The notes under the pieces: model-generated
Seen by the model: only the letters and a program-made list of their open reading frames with translations
The model's database searches: none
Told to the model about the DNA's origin: nothing
Assembly: GCA_017634455.1 (NCBI GenBank)
Contig: JAGBNK010000019.1
Span: 62,001 to 126,000 of the forward strand
DNA from: Lachnospiraceae bacterium
Lineage (GTDB): Bacteria; Bacillota; Clostridia; Lachnospirales; Lachnospiraceae
Direction: 5' to 3'
Length of the DNA: 64,000 nucleotides
Shown: positions 51,357-59,367 of the stretch, one piece after another
Layout: each line of letters begins with the position of its first letter
Position numbering within the stretch: the stretch's first letter is position 1
Made by a program: the position numbers and the translations under genes

Positions 51357-52223
51357 ATGAAAAAAACAAGCAAAATATGTGCAATAATTATAGTGATTTG
51401 CATAGCTTTAATCGCTATATTTACAGCCAACACACAGATTTCAAAAAGAAATCTAGCCAGGAATCTGGCAGAAATTAAGACAGGAGACATAATATGTCTC
51501 GGCAAATCCACCTCAAAGGATAATTTCGATGGCAGATGGGTAGTATTAGACAGCACTCACACTAACACTGGTGATGAAGGTATCTTTCTAGCTTCTGTCA
51601 ATGCTGTGGGAAATTTTGATGGCACTACCATTTTATTTAAAGACATCGGTGATATAACTGTATCTTTTGAAGACAGAGGCCAAAGCTACGCTGAGGCTCA
51701 TCCAGGTACAACTGACTATCAGACAAGTGATATCAAGACTTACTGTGATACATTTCTGAAAAATAATTTCACTGAGTCTGAACAAAATGCCCTCATTGCT
51801 ACTTACAAATCTGACGATGCAATATCCATTCAAGGGCCTACACTGTCAGAAGGCAAGGCACCTTCAGTAGATTTTGACGAGGCAACAGATGTGTTAAATG
51901 GTGATAAAATATTCCTGCTGTCTGCAGAAGAAATGTCAAATTCTGATTACGGTTTCAATACGGATGAGGATAGAATCGCAACTTATAAAGGAGAAGCGAA
52001 AGGATATTTCTTGCGTTCACCTCATAGCCCATCATTTCCACTTGATGTAGGTTTTGTATTTCAAAATGGAAAAGTGATGGACTATCCAGTAAACGGCAAA
52101 AGTATGTTTACAATGGATACATATGCTCGTGTTGCCTGCAACCTCGATATAAATCAAATCAAGTCTCTAGACAAATCATCTGATAAGGATGGCAAAACTG
52201 TATGGAATGTATCCGTTAAATAA
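51357..52223 (+). CDS. DUF6273-type membrane-anchored or secreted protein
   Basis: A 288-residue protein with an N-terminal hydrophobic anchor (about 7-24) and an extracytoplasmic domain of the DUF6273 type: GRWVVLDSTHTNTGDEGIFLASVNAVG, SDIKTYCDTFLKNNFTESEQNAL, IFLLSAEEMSNSDYGF, YFLRSPHSPSFPLDVGFVFQNG. The domain is found in many surface proteins of gut Clostridia and has no proven function. The strong AAGGAGGT site suggests good expression. It is divergent from the AraC gene and ends in a strong terminator. Confidence 0.8.
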   Translation: MKKTSKICAIIIVICIALIAIFTANTQISKRNLARNLAEIKTGDIICLGKSTSKDNFDGRWVVLDSTHTNTGDEGIFLASVNAVGNFDGTTILFKDIGDITVSFEDRGQSYAEAHPGTTDYQTSDIKTYCDTFLKNNFTESEQNALIATYKSDDAISIQGPTLSEGKAPSVDFDEATDVLNGDKIFLLSAEEMSNSDYGFNTDEDRIATYKGEAKGYFLRSPHSPSFPLDVGFVFQNGKVMDYPVNGKSMFTMDTYARVACNLDINQIKSLDKSSDKDGKTVWNVSVK

Positions 52224-52231
52224 GATATTCA

Positions 52232-52276
52232 CGAAAAAACCGAGGTAAGTATAGAACTTAACCTCGGCTTTTTCGT
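52232..52276. terminator. Bidirectional terminator between DUF6273 and sortase genes
   Basis: CGAAAAAACCGAGGT pairs with ACCTCGGCTTTTTCG around an inner AAGT/ACTT helix, with A and T runs on both sides, serving both convergent genes. Confidence 0.92.
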
Positions 52277-52292
52277 TTGGGTAACTATTATT

Positions 52293-53123
52293 TTATTTAA
52301 TAACACACTCCCCACATCTGATGGCAGACACAACAAATCTATTATCATCTGTGTTGGTGCATGTTGACAAAGTAATTATATGCTTATCATTTCCGGCAGG
52401 AATAGATACATTTACCATACTATCACTCTTCACTTCGTTATAAATAAAGGTATCCATGTCTTCGTAATCACTGTCCAAGACATAATATATATCATCATTT
52501 ATGGACACATCTTTATAAGCAATAATATGATATCTGTATTTTACAATCTCACCATCATATCCTGTGGTAATAATCTGGAAATACTGGTGGTCATCATAAT
52601 ATTTCTCATCCTCCTTGTAGCGACGAAGAGCGCCAAACATGGATTCGTTCTTCATATTATGACCATAAATCAATGTATGCATATCATTGAAATTGGTAGC
52701 ATTCTCTGCCTCAAGGAATATTGAACCTGCGGAGTTTTCCTGACCATTGAAATCAGTATGGAGATACTTATCATCATCTCCCGAATACATAATCGGATAG
52801 CTTATATCTGCATCTTCAAAATATAACCAACCCACAGTTTCAGGATTGACAGCCTGAAGTCCAGCTATATCTACATCCATCATGCCATACCACATATCAG
52901 AAGTAACCTTCTGGCGTGAATAATCCACTGCATAATCCTCTTCATCCTGTGATATAACTTCCTGTTTGCCGCCGACTTTTGGTAAATCCTTATGAGTTAA
53001 GACATTTACCAAAAGCACTATGGCAGCTATGATTATTACAAGCACTCCTACACAGAATGCAATGTATTTGGGATGTTTCCACAATGTTGTGAAAAATGCT
53101 TTAATCTTCTTCATACTCCTCAT
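52293..53123 (-). CDS. srtB: Class B sortase
   Basis: A 276-residue transpeptidase with one N-terminal membrane anchor (about 19-41) and an extracellular class B domain. It shows GWLYFEDADISYPIMYSGDDDKYLHTDFNG, the catalytic His in LIYGHNM, the catalytic Cys in ITLSTC and the Arg in VVSAIR. It cleaves a sorting motif and attaches the protein to the cell wall. It overlaps the 3' end of the adhesin gene by 23 bp, so that protein, with its PPKTG motif, is the obvious substrate. C. difficile SrtB is known to use S/PPxTG motifs. Confidence 0.94.
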   Translation of the reverse strand: MRSMKKIKAFFTTLWKHPKYIAFCVGVLVIIIAAIVLLVNVLTHKDLPKVGGKQEVISQDEEDYAVDYSRQKVTSDMWYGMMDVDIAGLQAVNPETVGWLYFEDADISYPIMYSGDDDKYLHTDFNGQENSAGSIFLEAENATNFNDMHTLIYGHNMKNESMFGALRRYKEDEKYYDDHQYFQIITTGYDGEIVKYRYHIIAYKDVSINDDIYYVLDSDYEDMDTFIYNEVKSDSMVNVSIPAGNDKHIITLSTCTNTDDNRFVVSAIRCGECVIK

Positions 53124-55770
53124 CGTCCTTTTCTTCTGAAAGCCACATATCTATAGCAATTATAACATTACTTCCAGAATTTGACGAACCAGATTGAGCC
53201 TGTCCTGTCTTAGGAGGAGTAACTCTACGACCAACATATGTAACCTGCTGCTGGAATACATAGCCTGGAACTACAGTATCATATGTAACTCCCGTAATAC
53301 CTGATCCGGTATTGCCAGTCACCTCTGTTGTATCTGTATTATCTGCTACAGACTTAGGTGCTGCCGTCTCATCATCTGCTACTATTGCATATGTTGAGAA
53401 TTTATTCGAGTATATATATATGTATCCATCTCCTACATAGAATGTTCCATCTACGTAATCGCTTGTAGGTCTTGTAGAAAGAGGAACAAACATTACTGCC
53501 TCGTCCTCATGATATCTAATGATACCAATATTCTTGTAGTCATCATCATATGGAATTGCAATTTCAAGTACTACACTATTCTGGCTACCAATGTCTGTCT
53601 TCTCACCTGGTGCAACTGCATTTCCATTAGAATCATATTGTGTGCTTGTCTTATAAAGTGACAGATCAAGAATCTTCTTTACTTCCTTAGGCACTGTAGT
53701 ATTTGGTGAATCATTTACAGACTTAAGAACCGACTCAATATCCTTCTGTCCGCTTATATTAGAATCATCTGTCTTATCTTCTACATCAAGAGTAACCTCT
53801 ACACCCTTGGAACCTGTCGCAGCTTCTGCAATCTCTGCAGCTGTAATAATGTCATGAAGTCCATTTACAGCAATATCAGCTGTCTTACTGTCTACAATAT
53901 TGACTCTAGACTTAACAGGACCAGCTACTGTAGTTGTAGATACCTCACTGCTCTTATTAGCCTGTACATCAATGGTTCTTGTCTCTACATATCCGCCATC
54001 TCTATCCCTGATAACTATGTTGTATGTTCCAGGAGCTACGCCATCGAAATCGTCAACTGTAACTGTCTCACCTGCTGCAATATCAACAGTCTTGGACTGA
54101 AGAACTGTATTACCTTTCTCAATTGAAACAGTATAAGTTCTATTGCTTGTAGTTCCATTAGTAATCTCTGATACTACCTTTCCTGTTGTAACCTTCTTCT
54201 GCTCCTCTGGCTTCTTTGGTGTCTGGAATCTGAAAATATCACTTGGCACTTCCTGTGTCTCACCAGTTACACTTGTCTTCACAATATACTGGTATTCATA
54301 AGCTGTATCATAATCCAATCCCTTACCGCCCACTCCAAGGAAGCAACTAAAATCTTCTTCCACATCAGTAGCTGTATACATAGGAATTGTTGTCCATGTA
54401 TTGCTGCCAACCTTGCGGTACTGCAATACTACCTCATCAACCTTGTCCAAGGCTTCAATCTGACCGCCAATCTGGATTCCCGTAGTATCATTGTCCACTA
54501 CAACCTCAGGAACCTTGCTTGAGACTTTCAGATTCTTCTCATCTACTGCCTCTGCAGTTTTAACTCTAAATGGTTCGCTTATGCTGGCATTATAGTGAGC
54601 AGTCTCAGGAGTCTTGGTAAATACATAATATATGCTATTTGGCTCGAGATCGTCGAATACATTGGATGTCTGCCATGCGTCCTCATCTGTTGGAGGATAT
54701 GGACTTCTGCTAACTGCATATAATACATCATCAGACTTCGACTCCACCTCTGATACCACGATTCTTGAAGTGTATGCTCTCACGCCCTCAATTCTAGCCT
54801 GCTCCTCTGGTGCTAAATCTTTCTTCTCAATATTTATTACAATAGAACCAATTGCATCATAGTAGTTTTCTTTCTCAATCTTGTAATAAACTGTATATTT
54901 GCCCGGCTCTAAGAACTGATATTCCTTTTCGCGATATGGGCCATCAGGATTAAGTGCGTATGTAATCTTGGCATCTGTAACACTTGTGTTAACTCTTGCC
55001 ACATGTGCACTTCCATCATATTCATCATCATATCCATCACTTATAGGATCAAACATACCATATGTTTTTACCTCAACACCATCAGATGCAACTGATGCAG
55101 GTGCATTTTTCGTAGCCTTTACTCTGGTATAAATTGTATAAGATGTAAGTTCATCCAAACCTTCAAATGTAACTGTACCATCTGCTCCAGGTGAAACCCA
55201 CTGCCCATCATTTAATCTATATTCCTGTCCAGCAGCTGCCTTGATCTGAATAGTATTATTAGTAGTATGGATATCATTTGAATTAACATTTTCAGGAGTA
55301 AATGTAACTGATGGTTCTTCAACATCAGGTCGGCCTGCAACTTCTACATCCATAGGAGCTGAATCAGCAACATCTCCTTCACCTTTTTGATAAATAGTAA
55401 TTGTCTTGCCAATGAAATCATATGCATTACCATTTACATCTGTTCCTGTAAGAGGAATAGTTCCATCCTCTCCAGCTTTTACTTCATACTCAACTGCTCC
55501 GTTATCTCTGTCTTTTAAGATATATGTTCCCCCCGGTGTCAAATCTTTCAGACACTCATTTTCATAATCAAGCCCCGTCTTCAATAATGCCTTCTTTACT
55601 GAATTAATAATCCCCGCAATTGCGCTCTTGTCAGCCATTCCAACAACAAGTGTATATTCTGTGCTCTGTCCAGGAGCTAAAGTTGTAAGTGGAAAATATG
55701 TAACAAAAGCGGAATCTTCTGCAGTTGCTACTCTATCAGTAAGAGAAGGATCCACATCATCACCATACAT
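53101..55770 (-). CDS. Large surface adhesin, C-terminal section after an in-frame TGA
   Basis: Open frame of 889 codons in the same reading frame as the signal-peptide section upstream, separated from it by one TGA codon. It contains fibronectin-III-like and MBG-like beta domains (TSYTIYTRVKATKNAPAS; YDGSAHVARVNTSVTDAKITY; YEYQYIVKTSV). A long Thr/Val-rich region follows, and the tail carries VTPPKTGQAQ. The stretch after PPKTG is short, weakly hydrophobic (VIIAIDMWL) and ends in acidic residues, unlike the usual helix plus Arg/Lys. The ATG at 55770 has no ribosome binding site, so this section is probably made only by read-through, or not at all. Confidence 0.85.
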   Translation of the reverse strand: MYGDDVDPSLTDRVATAEDSAFVTYFPLTTLAPGQSTEYTLVVGMADKSAIAGIINSVKKALLKTGLDYENECLKDLTPGGTYILKDRDNGAVEYEVKAGEDGTIPLTGTDVNGNAYDFIGKTITIYQKGEGDVADSAPMDVEVAGRPDVEEPSVTFTPENVNSNDIHTTNNTIQIKAAAGQEYRLNDGQWVSPGADGTVTFEGLDELTSYTIYTRVKATKNAPASVASDGVEVKTYGMFDPISDGYDDEYDGSAHVARVNTSVTDAKITYALNPDGPYREKEYQFLEPGKYTVYYKIEKENYYDAIGSIVINIEKKDLAPEEQARIEGVRAYTSRIVVSEVESKSDDVLYAVSRSPYPPTDEDAWQTSNVFDDLEPNSIYYVFTKTPETAHYNASISEPFRVKTAEAVDEKNLKVSSKVPEVVVDNDTTGIQIGGQIEALDKVDEVVLQYRKVGSNTWTTIPMYTATDVEEDFSCFLGVGGKGLDYDTAYEYQYIVKTSVTGETQEVPSDIFRFQTPKKPEEQKKVTTGKVVSEITNGTTSNRTYTVSIEKGNTVLQSKTVDIAAGETVTVDDFDGVAPGTYNIVIRDRDGGYVETRTIDVQANKSSEVSTTTVAGPVKSRVNIVDSKTADIAVNGLHDIITAAEIAEAATGSKGVEVTLDVEDKTDDSNISGQKDIESVLKSVNDSPNTTVPKEVKKILDLSLYKTSTQYDSNGNAVAPGEKTDIGSQNSVVLEIAIPYDDDYKNIGIIRYHEDEAVMFVPLSTRPTSDYVDGTFYVGDGYIYIYSNKFSTYAIVADDETAAPKSVADNTDTTEVTGNTGSGITGVTYDTVVPGYVFQQQVTYVGRRVTPPKTGQAQSGSSNSGSNVIIAIDMWLSEEKDDEEYEED

Positions 55771-55791
55771 TGCATAATAATACGAATGTTC

Positions 55792-55794
55792 TCA
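55792..55794 (-). other. In-frame TGA interrupting the adhesin gene
   Basis: Codon 182 of the combined frame is TGA between Leu (TTG) and Glu (GAA). No shift of frame is needed to continue to 53101. A single G-to-A change in a TGG Trp codon would create it. It could be a nonsense mutation, a sequencing error or a read-through site. Confidence 0.85.
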
Positions 55795-56337
55795 CAAACT
55801 GTACTCTGTAGGAATTGCAATACCACCCTCAGTTGTAGAAAATGCGAAAAGTGATACATCTTTATTACTCATGGTAATTACATTATCTTCATCAACAGTA
55901 TTGCTACTTGCATCGTTTCCATCAATCATGGTATCTGATGCAAGGAAAAATCTAAAATCAGAAACAGGTGCTTCGCTGGTATTGGTTACATTATATGTAA
56001 ACATTACAGCCTGTCCTTCTACCACAAAACTTGGTGTGCATGTAATCTGCACAGATGACTGTGCCGCCTGAGGCCATACCTTTGAATGGAAACCACCATC
56101 CCTATAAGTAACCTGCTTCCAGCTACCATTTACATATCCCTTTACATCATAACTTAAGTTTGAACCTTCGTCATCAGTCTGGCGCCACGCCATAAGTCCA
56201 TAAGAATCTGTCGTATATCCTTCTGGTGCCTCTGCTGCGAAAGTAGTTACAGCCAGCTGTGGAAGCGCAGTAATTACCATCAGTACTGCGACACACAAGC
56301 TGGCTGTTCTTTTTAATACATTAATTATTCTACTCAT
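55792..56337 (-). CDS. Large surface adhesin, N-terminal section (signal peptide)
   Basis: A 181-codon frame starting with a classic signal peptide (basic MSRIINVLKRT, hydrophobic core, cleavage near TFAAEA at about 35) and a DUF11-like beta domain (YGLMAWRQTDDEGSNLSYDVKGYVNG, VMFTYNVTNTSEAPVSDFRFF). It ends TEYSL, TGA, after which the same frame continues EHSYYYAMYGDD into the 889-codon section. The full product would be about 1078 residues. A GGGG-type site is near the ATG. The promoter has tandem 11-bp repeats in place of a good -35. Confidence 0.85.
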   Translation of the reverse strand: MSRIINVLKRTASLCVAVLMVITALPQLAVTTFAAEAPEGYTTDSYGLMAWRQTDDEGSNLSYDVKGYVNGSWKQVTYRDGGFHSKVWPQAAQSSVQITCTPSFVVEGQAVMFTYNVTNTSEAPVSDFRFFLASDTMIDGNDASSNTVDEDNVITMSNKDVSLFAFSTTEGGIAIPTEYSL

Positions 56338-56393
56338 AATAGTTACCCCGTCTTTCTGTGCTAAAAAGTTCTTGACTCATAATCGATGAATCA

Positions 56394-56399
56394 ATTCTA
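56394..56399 (-). promoter_or_regulatory. Likely -10 of the adhesin-sortase operon
   Basis: TAGAAT on the minus strand. Seventeen bases upstream the -35 position falls in CAAGTT, inside the repeat region, suggesting activator-dependent transcription. Confidence 0.45.
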
Positions 56400-56414
56400 A
56401 CAGGGTAAATAAGA

Positions 56415-56471
56415 CAAACTTGTGCCAAGTTTGGGACAGGTTTCTGACAAGTTTCGCACAAGTTTGGGACA
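56415..56471. repeat. Tandem 11-bp repeats plus palindrome upstream of adhesin gene
   Basis: Four head-to-tail 11-mers on the plus strand begin at 56428, 56439, 56450 and 56461; the first and fourth are identical (AGTTTGGGACA) and the consensus is RGTTTSKSACA. They are preceded by the palindrome CAAACTT-GTGCC-AAGTTTG (56415-56433). One helical turn per unit places the sites on one DNA face. The AGTTTGG element resembles LytTR half-sites, but the regulator is not known. Confidence 0.8.
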
Positions 56472-56485
56472 AATCAAAATTTTTT

Positions 56486-56520
56486 ACAAAAAACAGCTCA
56501 GATGCAATATCTGAGCTGTT
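56486..56520 (-). terminator. Terminator of the aldo/keto reductase gene
   Basis: AACAGCTCAGAT pairs with ATCTGAGCTGTT around a 5-base loop, followed on the minus strand by six U. Confidence 0.92.
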
Positions 56521-56534
56521 AAAATCATTAACCA

Positions 56535-57545
56535 CTAATTATTATTTGCCATGAAATTACTATATTTATCAGCTATAGCATCTATTCTGGCCAGCTCATC
56601 GCTGGTGAAGGAAATATTTTCCATAGCTTTGATATTATCCAAAATCTGCTGTTTCTTGGATGCACCGATTAATACAGAAGTAACAGCATCCTTGTTCATA
56701 AGCCATGCCAACGCCATCTGCGCCAGAGACTGTCCTCTACTCTGCGCAATTTCATTGAGAGCATTCAGAGAATCCACATCGATAGCTTCAGCTTTGAGGA
56801 ATCTACCATCTGTCTTAATTCGACTGTCCTCAGGAATTCCATTTAGATATCTATCTGATAAGAGGCCTTGAGCCAATGGTGAAAATGTAATTACACCCTT
56901 CTTTTCCTTTACAGCGGAATCAAGCAAACCATTTTCCTCAGGCAGTCGGACAAATATACTATATTTATTCTGATTTATGATAAATGGTACATGTCTATCC
57001 TCAAGAATCTGTGCTGCCCTCTCCATAGTTTGGCCGTCATAATTAGATAGTCCCACATACAATGCCTTGCCACTTCTTACAATCTGTTCCAAAGCTCCCA
57101 TAGTCTCCTCAAGGGGAGTATCCGGATCCATTCTGTGATGATAAAATATGTCTACATAATCCAGCCCCATTCTCTTCAATGACTGATCCAGACTGGCAAT
57201 TAAATACTTCCTGCTGCCCCAGTTGCCATATGGTCCTGGCCACATATCATAACCAGCCTTAGTGGATATAATCATCTCATCACGATATTGCATCATGTCA
57301 TCCTTTAATATCCTGCCAAAATTAGACTCAGCGCTACCCGGTGCTGGACCATAATTATTAGCCAGGTCAAAATGTGTAATGCCATTATCGAAAGCTGTAT
57401 GACATAACTCCTTCATATTATTATAATCTGCATTATCTCCGAAATTATGCCATAACCCCAGAGAAACTGCCGGCAACATCAAGCCGCTATCCCCACAGCG
57501 GTTGTAAATCATCTTCTCGTATCTGTTCTCGTTTGCAATATACAT
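56535..57545 (-). CDS. Aldo/keto reductase (YghZ/Kvbeta-like)
   Basis: A 336-residue NADPH-dependent TIM-barrel reductase. The N terminus SGLMLPAVSLGLWHNFGDNADY, the catalytic Asp/Tyr in FDLANNYGPAPGSAE, Lys in ISTKAGYDMWPGPYGNWGSRKYL and His in DIFYHHRMDPDTPLEET form the family tetrad. The cofactor loop GASKKQQILDNI is near the C terminus. YghZ-like members reduce L-glyceraldehyde-3-phosphate and other aldehydes. The ATG at 57545 follows AAGGAGAAGGA; a longer in-frame extension to 57689 runs into the upstream gene and is rejected. Confidence 0.94.
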   Translation of the reverse strand: MYIANENRYEKMIYNRCGDSGLMLPAVSLGLWHNFGDNADYNNMKELCHTAFDNGITHFDLANNYGPAPGSAESNFGRILKDDMMQYRDEMIISTKAGYDMWPGPYGNWGSRKYLIASLDQSLKRMGLDYVDIFYHHRMDPDTPLEETMGALEQIVRSGKALYVGLSNYDGQTMERAAQILEDRHVPFIINQNKYSIFVRLPEENGLLDSAVKEKKGVITFSPLAQGLLSDRYLNGIPEDSRIKTDGRFLKAEAIDVDSLNALNEIAQSRGQSLAQMALAWLMNKDAVTSVLIGASKKQQILDNIKAMENISFTSDELARIDAIADKYSNFMANNN

Positions 57546-57588
57546 AATTCCTTCTCCTTCTCTACTGCTAACATCCACTGCCCCATAA

Positions 57589-57819
57589 TTATAACTGCAT
57601 GCAGCTACTTCCCCTAACCTGCATATCATCGTCCTTGACATAGCGGGCATTGAACTCCATGTTGATATCCCGAAGTTCCTTCTTGCCATCTATATAATCC
57701 TGGTACATCTCAGCCAGGCCTGACATACAGCCATCACAGCTCGCCTCGATGTTGCCCAATGATTCAGCAACTATCTTCTCCCTCTCTTCGCGTGTTGTTT
57801 CACTAATTAAATAAGACAT
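57589..57819 (-). CDS. Conserved small Lachnospiraceae protein with Cys pair
   Basis: A 76-residue protein beginning MSYLISETTREEREKIVAESLG, with a CDGCMSG motif (about 28-34) and YQDYIDGKKELRDINMEF. The pattern is familiar from small conserved proteins of Lachnospiraceae, sometimes mislabelled as PurH; the function is unknown. AGGAGG is well placed before the ATG. It lies upstream of the aldo/keto reductase gene and may share its transcript. The CxxC might bind metal. Confidence 0.82.
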   Translation of the reverse strand: MSYLISETTREEREKIVAESLGNIEASCDGCMSGLAEMYQDYIDGKKELRDINMEFNARYVKDDDMQVRGSSCMQL

Positions 57820-57829
57820 ACTGTCCTCC

Positions 57830-58231
57830 TCAAATTATGTTTCTATTACTCAAATACTGTTCTACAAGTTCAATTGCTTTCTCTGCTCGAACTAATTGCT
57901 TCTGCGCCTCTTCCTTTGATGCAACAAAAAAATCTAGATAATCCGCTTTTTCCCTATTTTCTGATGCTTCTTTTATAATTTTTGATATTTCCTTGGAGAA
58001 TATTCCTGTTTTTACATACTCCTGATTAAAATGCGCAATTACACCACTATGCTTGCTACTATCAAATCCATCCAAAGCATTAACTGCTCTAATCGCATGA
58101 AAAATAGCATAGTAGCCTCTGTTTAACGCATTTTTGTATCTACCATTTTCATACATTAGCTTTGCATCAAACAAATCTTCCTTACTACTTTCAAATCGAT
58201 ATTTAGAAAGCTCAATCATGCTGTTTTCCAT
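57830..58231 (-). CDS. HEPN-domain protein of a HEPN-MNT toxin-antitoxin pair
   Basis: A 133-residue four-helix HEPN protein: YRFESSKEDLFDAKLMYENGRYKNALNRGYYAIFHAIRAVNAL, with the R-x6-H motif at Arg38/His45, and a C-terminal helix rich in Lys/Glu. HEPN proteins of this type are RNases or structural partners of minimal nucleotidyltransferases; in type VII systems the nucleotidyltransferase AMPylates the HEPN toxin. AGGGG stands eight bases before the ATG, and the gene overlaps the MNT gene by 16 bp. Confidence 0.88.
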   Translation of the reverse strand: MENSMIELSKYRFESSKEDLFDAKLMYENGRYKNALNRGYYAIFHAIRAVNALDGFDSSKHSGVIAHFNQEYVKTGIFSKEISKIIKEASENREKADYLDFFVASKEEAQKQLVRAEKAIELVEQYLSNRNII

Positions 58232-58758
58232 AAAACAATCCCCTCTTTTTCAATATTCCTATAGAACGGTAATGTATTTTCCCATTCAACATAATTATCA
58301 TATTCTATAGGAACAACTGACAATGTAACACCTAAATCCAATTCATAATCAACTATCAAATCAATCATTTTGTCATGCATTTGTTCTGTATGACCTTCTT
58401 TAAGGATTATTGCAATATCCACGTCAGAATCACTTGTTTCTTCACATCGAGCATATGAACCATATAACACAATCTTTTCTACTTTATTATCATAAATATC
58501 ACAAAGTTTTTTACTTATTATATATAAAGACTTCATCAGCTTTGGATTTCGTCGACTAACATCATTTCTTTGTCTCCAATTTTTGAATTCACCACTTTTC
58601 AACCTCTTATCCTCTGGATACTTCGTATCTTTTGGGATAATCCACTGATGCCCAACTTTTTCTCCTACTATAGTTCCATTTATTAATAATTTACGAATAT
58701 TTCCGCTATCTTTTCCTGTAAGCTTTGAAAACTCGGAAACAGTATAATAATCTATCAT
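58216..58758 (-). CDS. HTH-fused MNT nucleotidyltransferase, probable antitoxin and autorepressor
   Basis: A 180-residue two-domain protein. Residues 1-48 form an excisionase/MerR-like helix-turn-helix (YYTVSEFSKLTGKDSGNIRKLLINGTIVGEKVGHQWIIP). Residues 75-178 form a minimal nucleotidyltransferase with GS at 100-101 and the acidic pair DVD at 112-114, then an antiparallel sheet with a third acidic position. The fused DNA-binding domain is not part of standard MntA antitoxins and fits the 32-bp palindrome that covers its promoter. The ATG at 58758 follows GGGAGG; the upstream extension to 58869 crosses the operator and is rejected. Confidence 0.9.
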   Translation of the reverse strand: MIDYYTVSEFSKLTGKDSGNIRKLLINGTIVGEKVGHQWIIPKDTKYPEDKRLKSGEFKNWRQRNDVSRRNPKLMKSLYIISKKLCDIYDNKVEKIVLYGSYARCEETSDSDVDIAIILKEGHTEQMHDKMIDLIVDYELDLGVTLSVVPIEYDNYVEWENTLPFYRNIEKEGIVLWKTA

Positions 58759-58774
58759 ATTATCCACCTCCCTC

Positions 58775-58806
58775 TTGACATTAACACGATATCGTGTAAA
58801 TGTCAA
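58775..58806. promoter_or_regulatory. 32-bp palindrome coincident with the HEPN-MNT promoter
   Basis: Two 16-bp arms (TTGACATT-A-ACACGAT and complement) match at 15 of 16 positions; the central 14 bases are ACACGATATCGTGT. On the minus strand the arm starts with -35 TTGACA (58806-58801), spacer 17, -10 TAATGT (58783-58778). A bound dimer would occupy the whole core promoter. It also overlaps the stop codon of the upstream gene. Confidence 0.88.
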
Positions 58807-59288
58807 AATATTAATAATCTCGTAAGGAAGTATAATCCTACAATCAGAAGTACTATTACTAAATACCACATCGCTGATTTACCAAATGATTTATTATGTA
58901 TCTCTATATCCATAGTAGAATACTTAGCAGATTTCTGGCTCGATGTTCTCTTCTTAGAAGACTTCTTACCGCTCATAGACTTCAGCAAAACTGTCAGAGG
59001 ATCCATCTGCTTTAATAGTTGCTTATGAAATCGCTGTAGCTCAATCAAATCATTCTGTTCCAGCTCAGGCGCGCCCGCTTCATGCGCAATTTGATTTCTA
59101 AGCCATCTCAGATGCTTAAGCATCTTGTACTTCGCATTCCAGTTATCAATCTGGCGAAAGCCCTGTGCATCATACTTCTCCATTTGCTCAATATATTCTG
59201 TCACACCTTTTTCAGTCTGAAACATATCTTTGCAAATAATATCAACTGCTCTATATTCTTCAAAAAATTCTATCTCAAGTTTGGTCAT
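58803..59288 (-). CDS. Tail-anchored protein with HEPN-like helix motif
   Basis: A 161-residue protein. The helical N-terminal part (about 1-95) has WNAKYKMLKHLRWLRNQIAHEAG, where RNQIAH matches the R-x4-H motif of HEPN RNases. A basic Ser/Lys linker (about 105-120) leads to a single C-terminal membrane helix (about 139-158). Proteins of this sort in Lachnospiraceae are labelled DUF6548, an assignment I make from memory. GGGGAC precedes the ATG. It is directly upstream of the HEPN-MNT pair, but a separate promoter lies between. Confidence 0.72.
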   Translation of the reverse strand: MTKLEIEFFEEYRAVDIICKDMFQTEKGVTEYIEQMEKYDAQGFRQIDNWNAKYKMLKHLRWLRNQIAHEAGAPELEQNDLIELQRFHKQLLKQMDPLTVLLKSMSGKKSSKKRTSSQKSAKYSTMDIEIHNKSFGKSAMWYLVIVLLIVGLYFLTRLLIF

Positions 59289-59367
59289 ATTATGTCCCCA
59301 TTGCTATTTAAATTATTCTAGGTCAGTATAGCACATATTGCTAATGCAAACCGCAAAAAGCCCTATG

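Noticed and set aside
55770-55792. Frameshift between the two adhesin sections
   Set aside because: Both sections are in the same frame; only the TGA codon separates them.
55792-55794. TGA as selenocysteine codon
   Set aside because: No recognisable SECIS-like hairpin was seen just after it and the protein is an adhesin without redox motif; a lost Trp codon is more likely.
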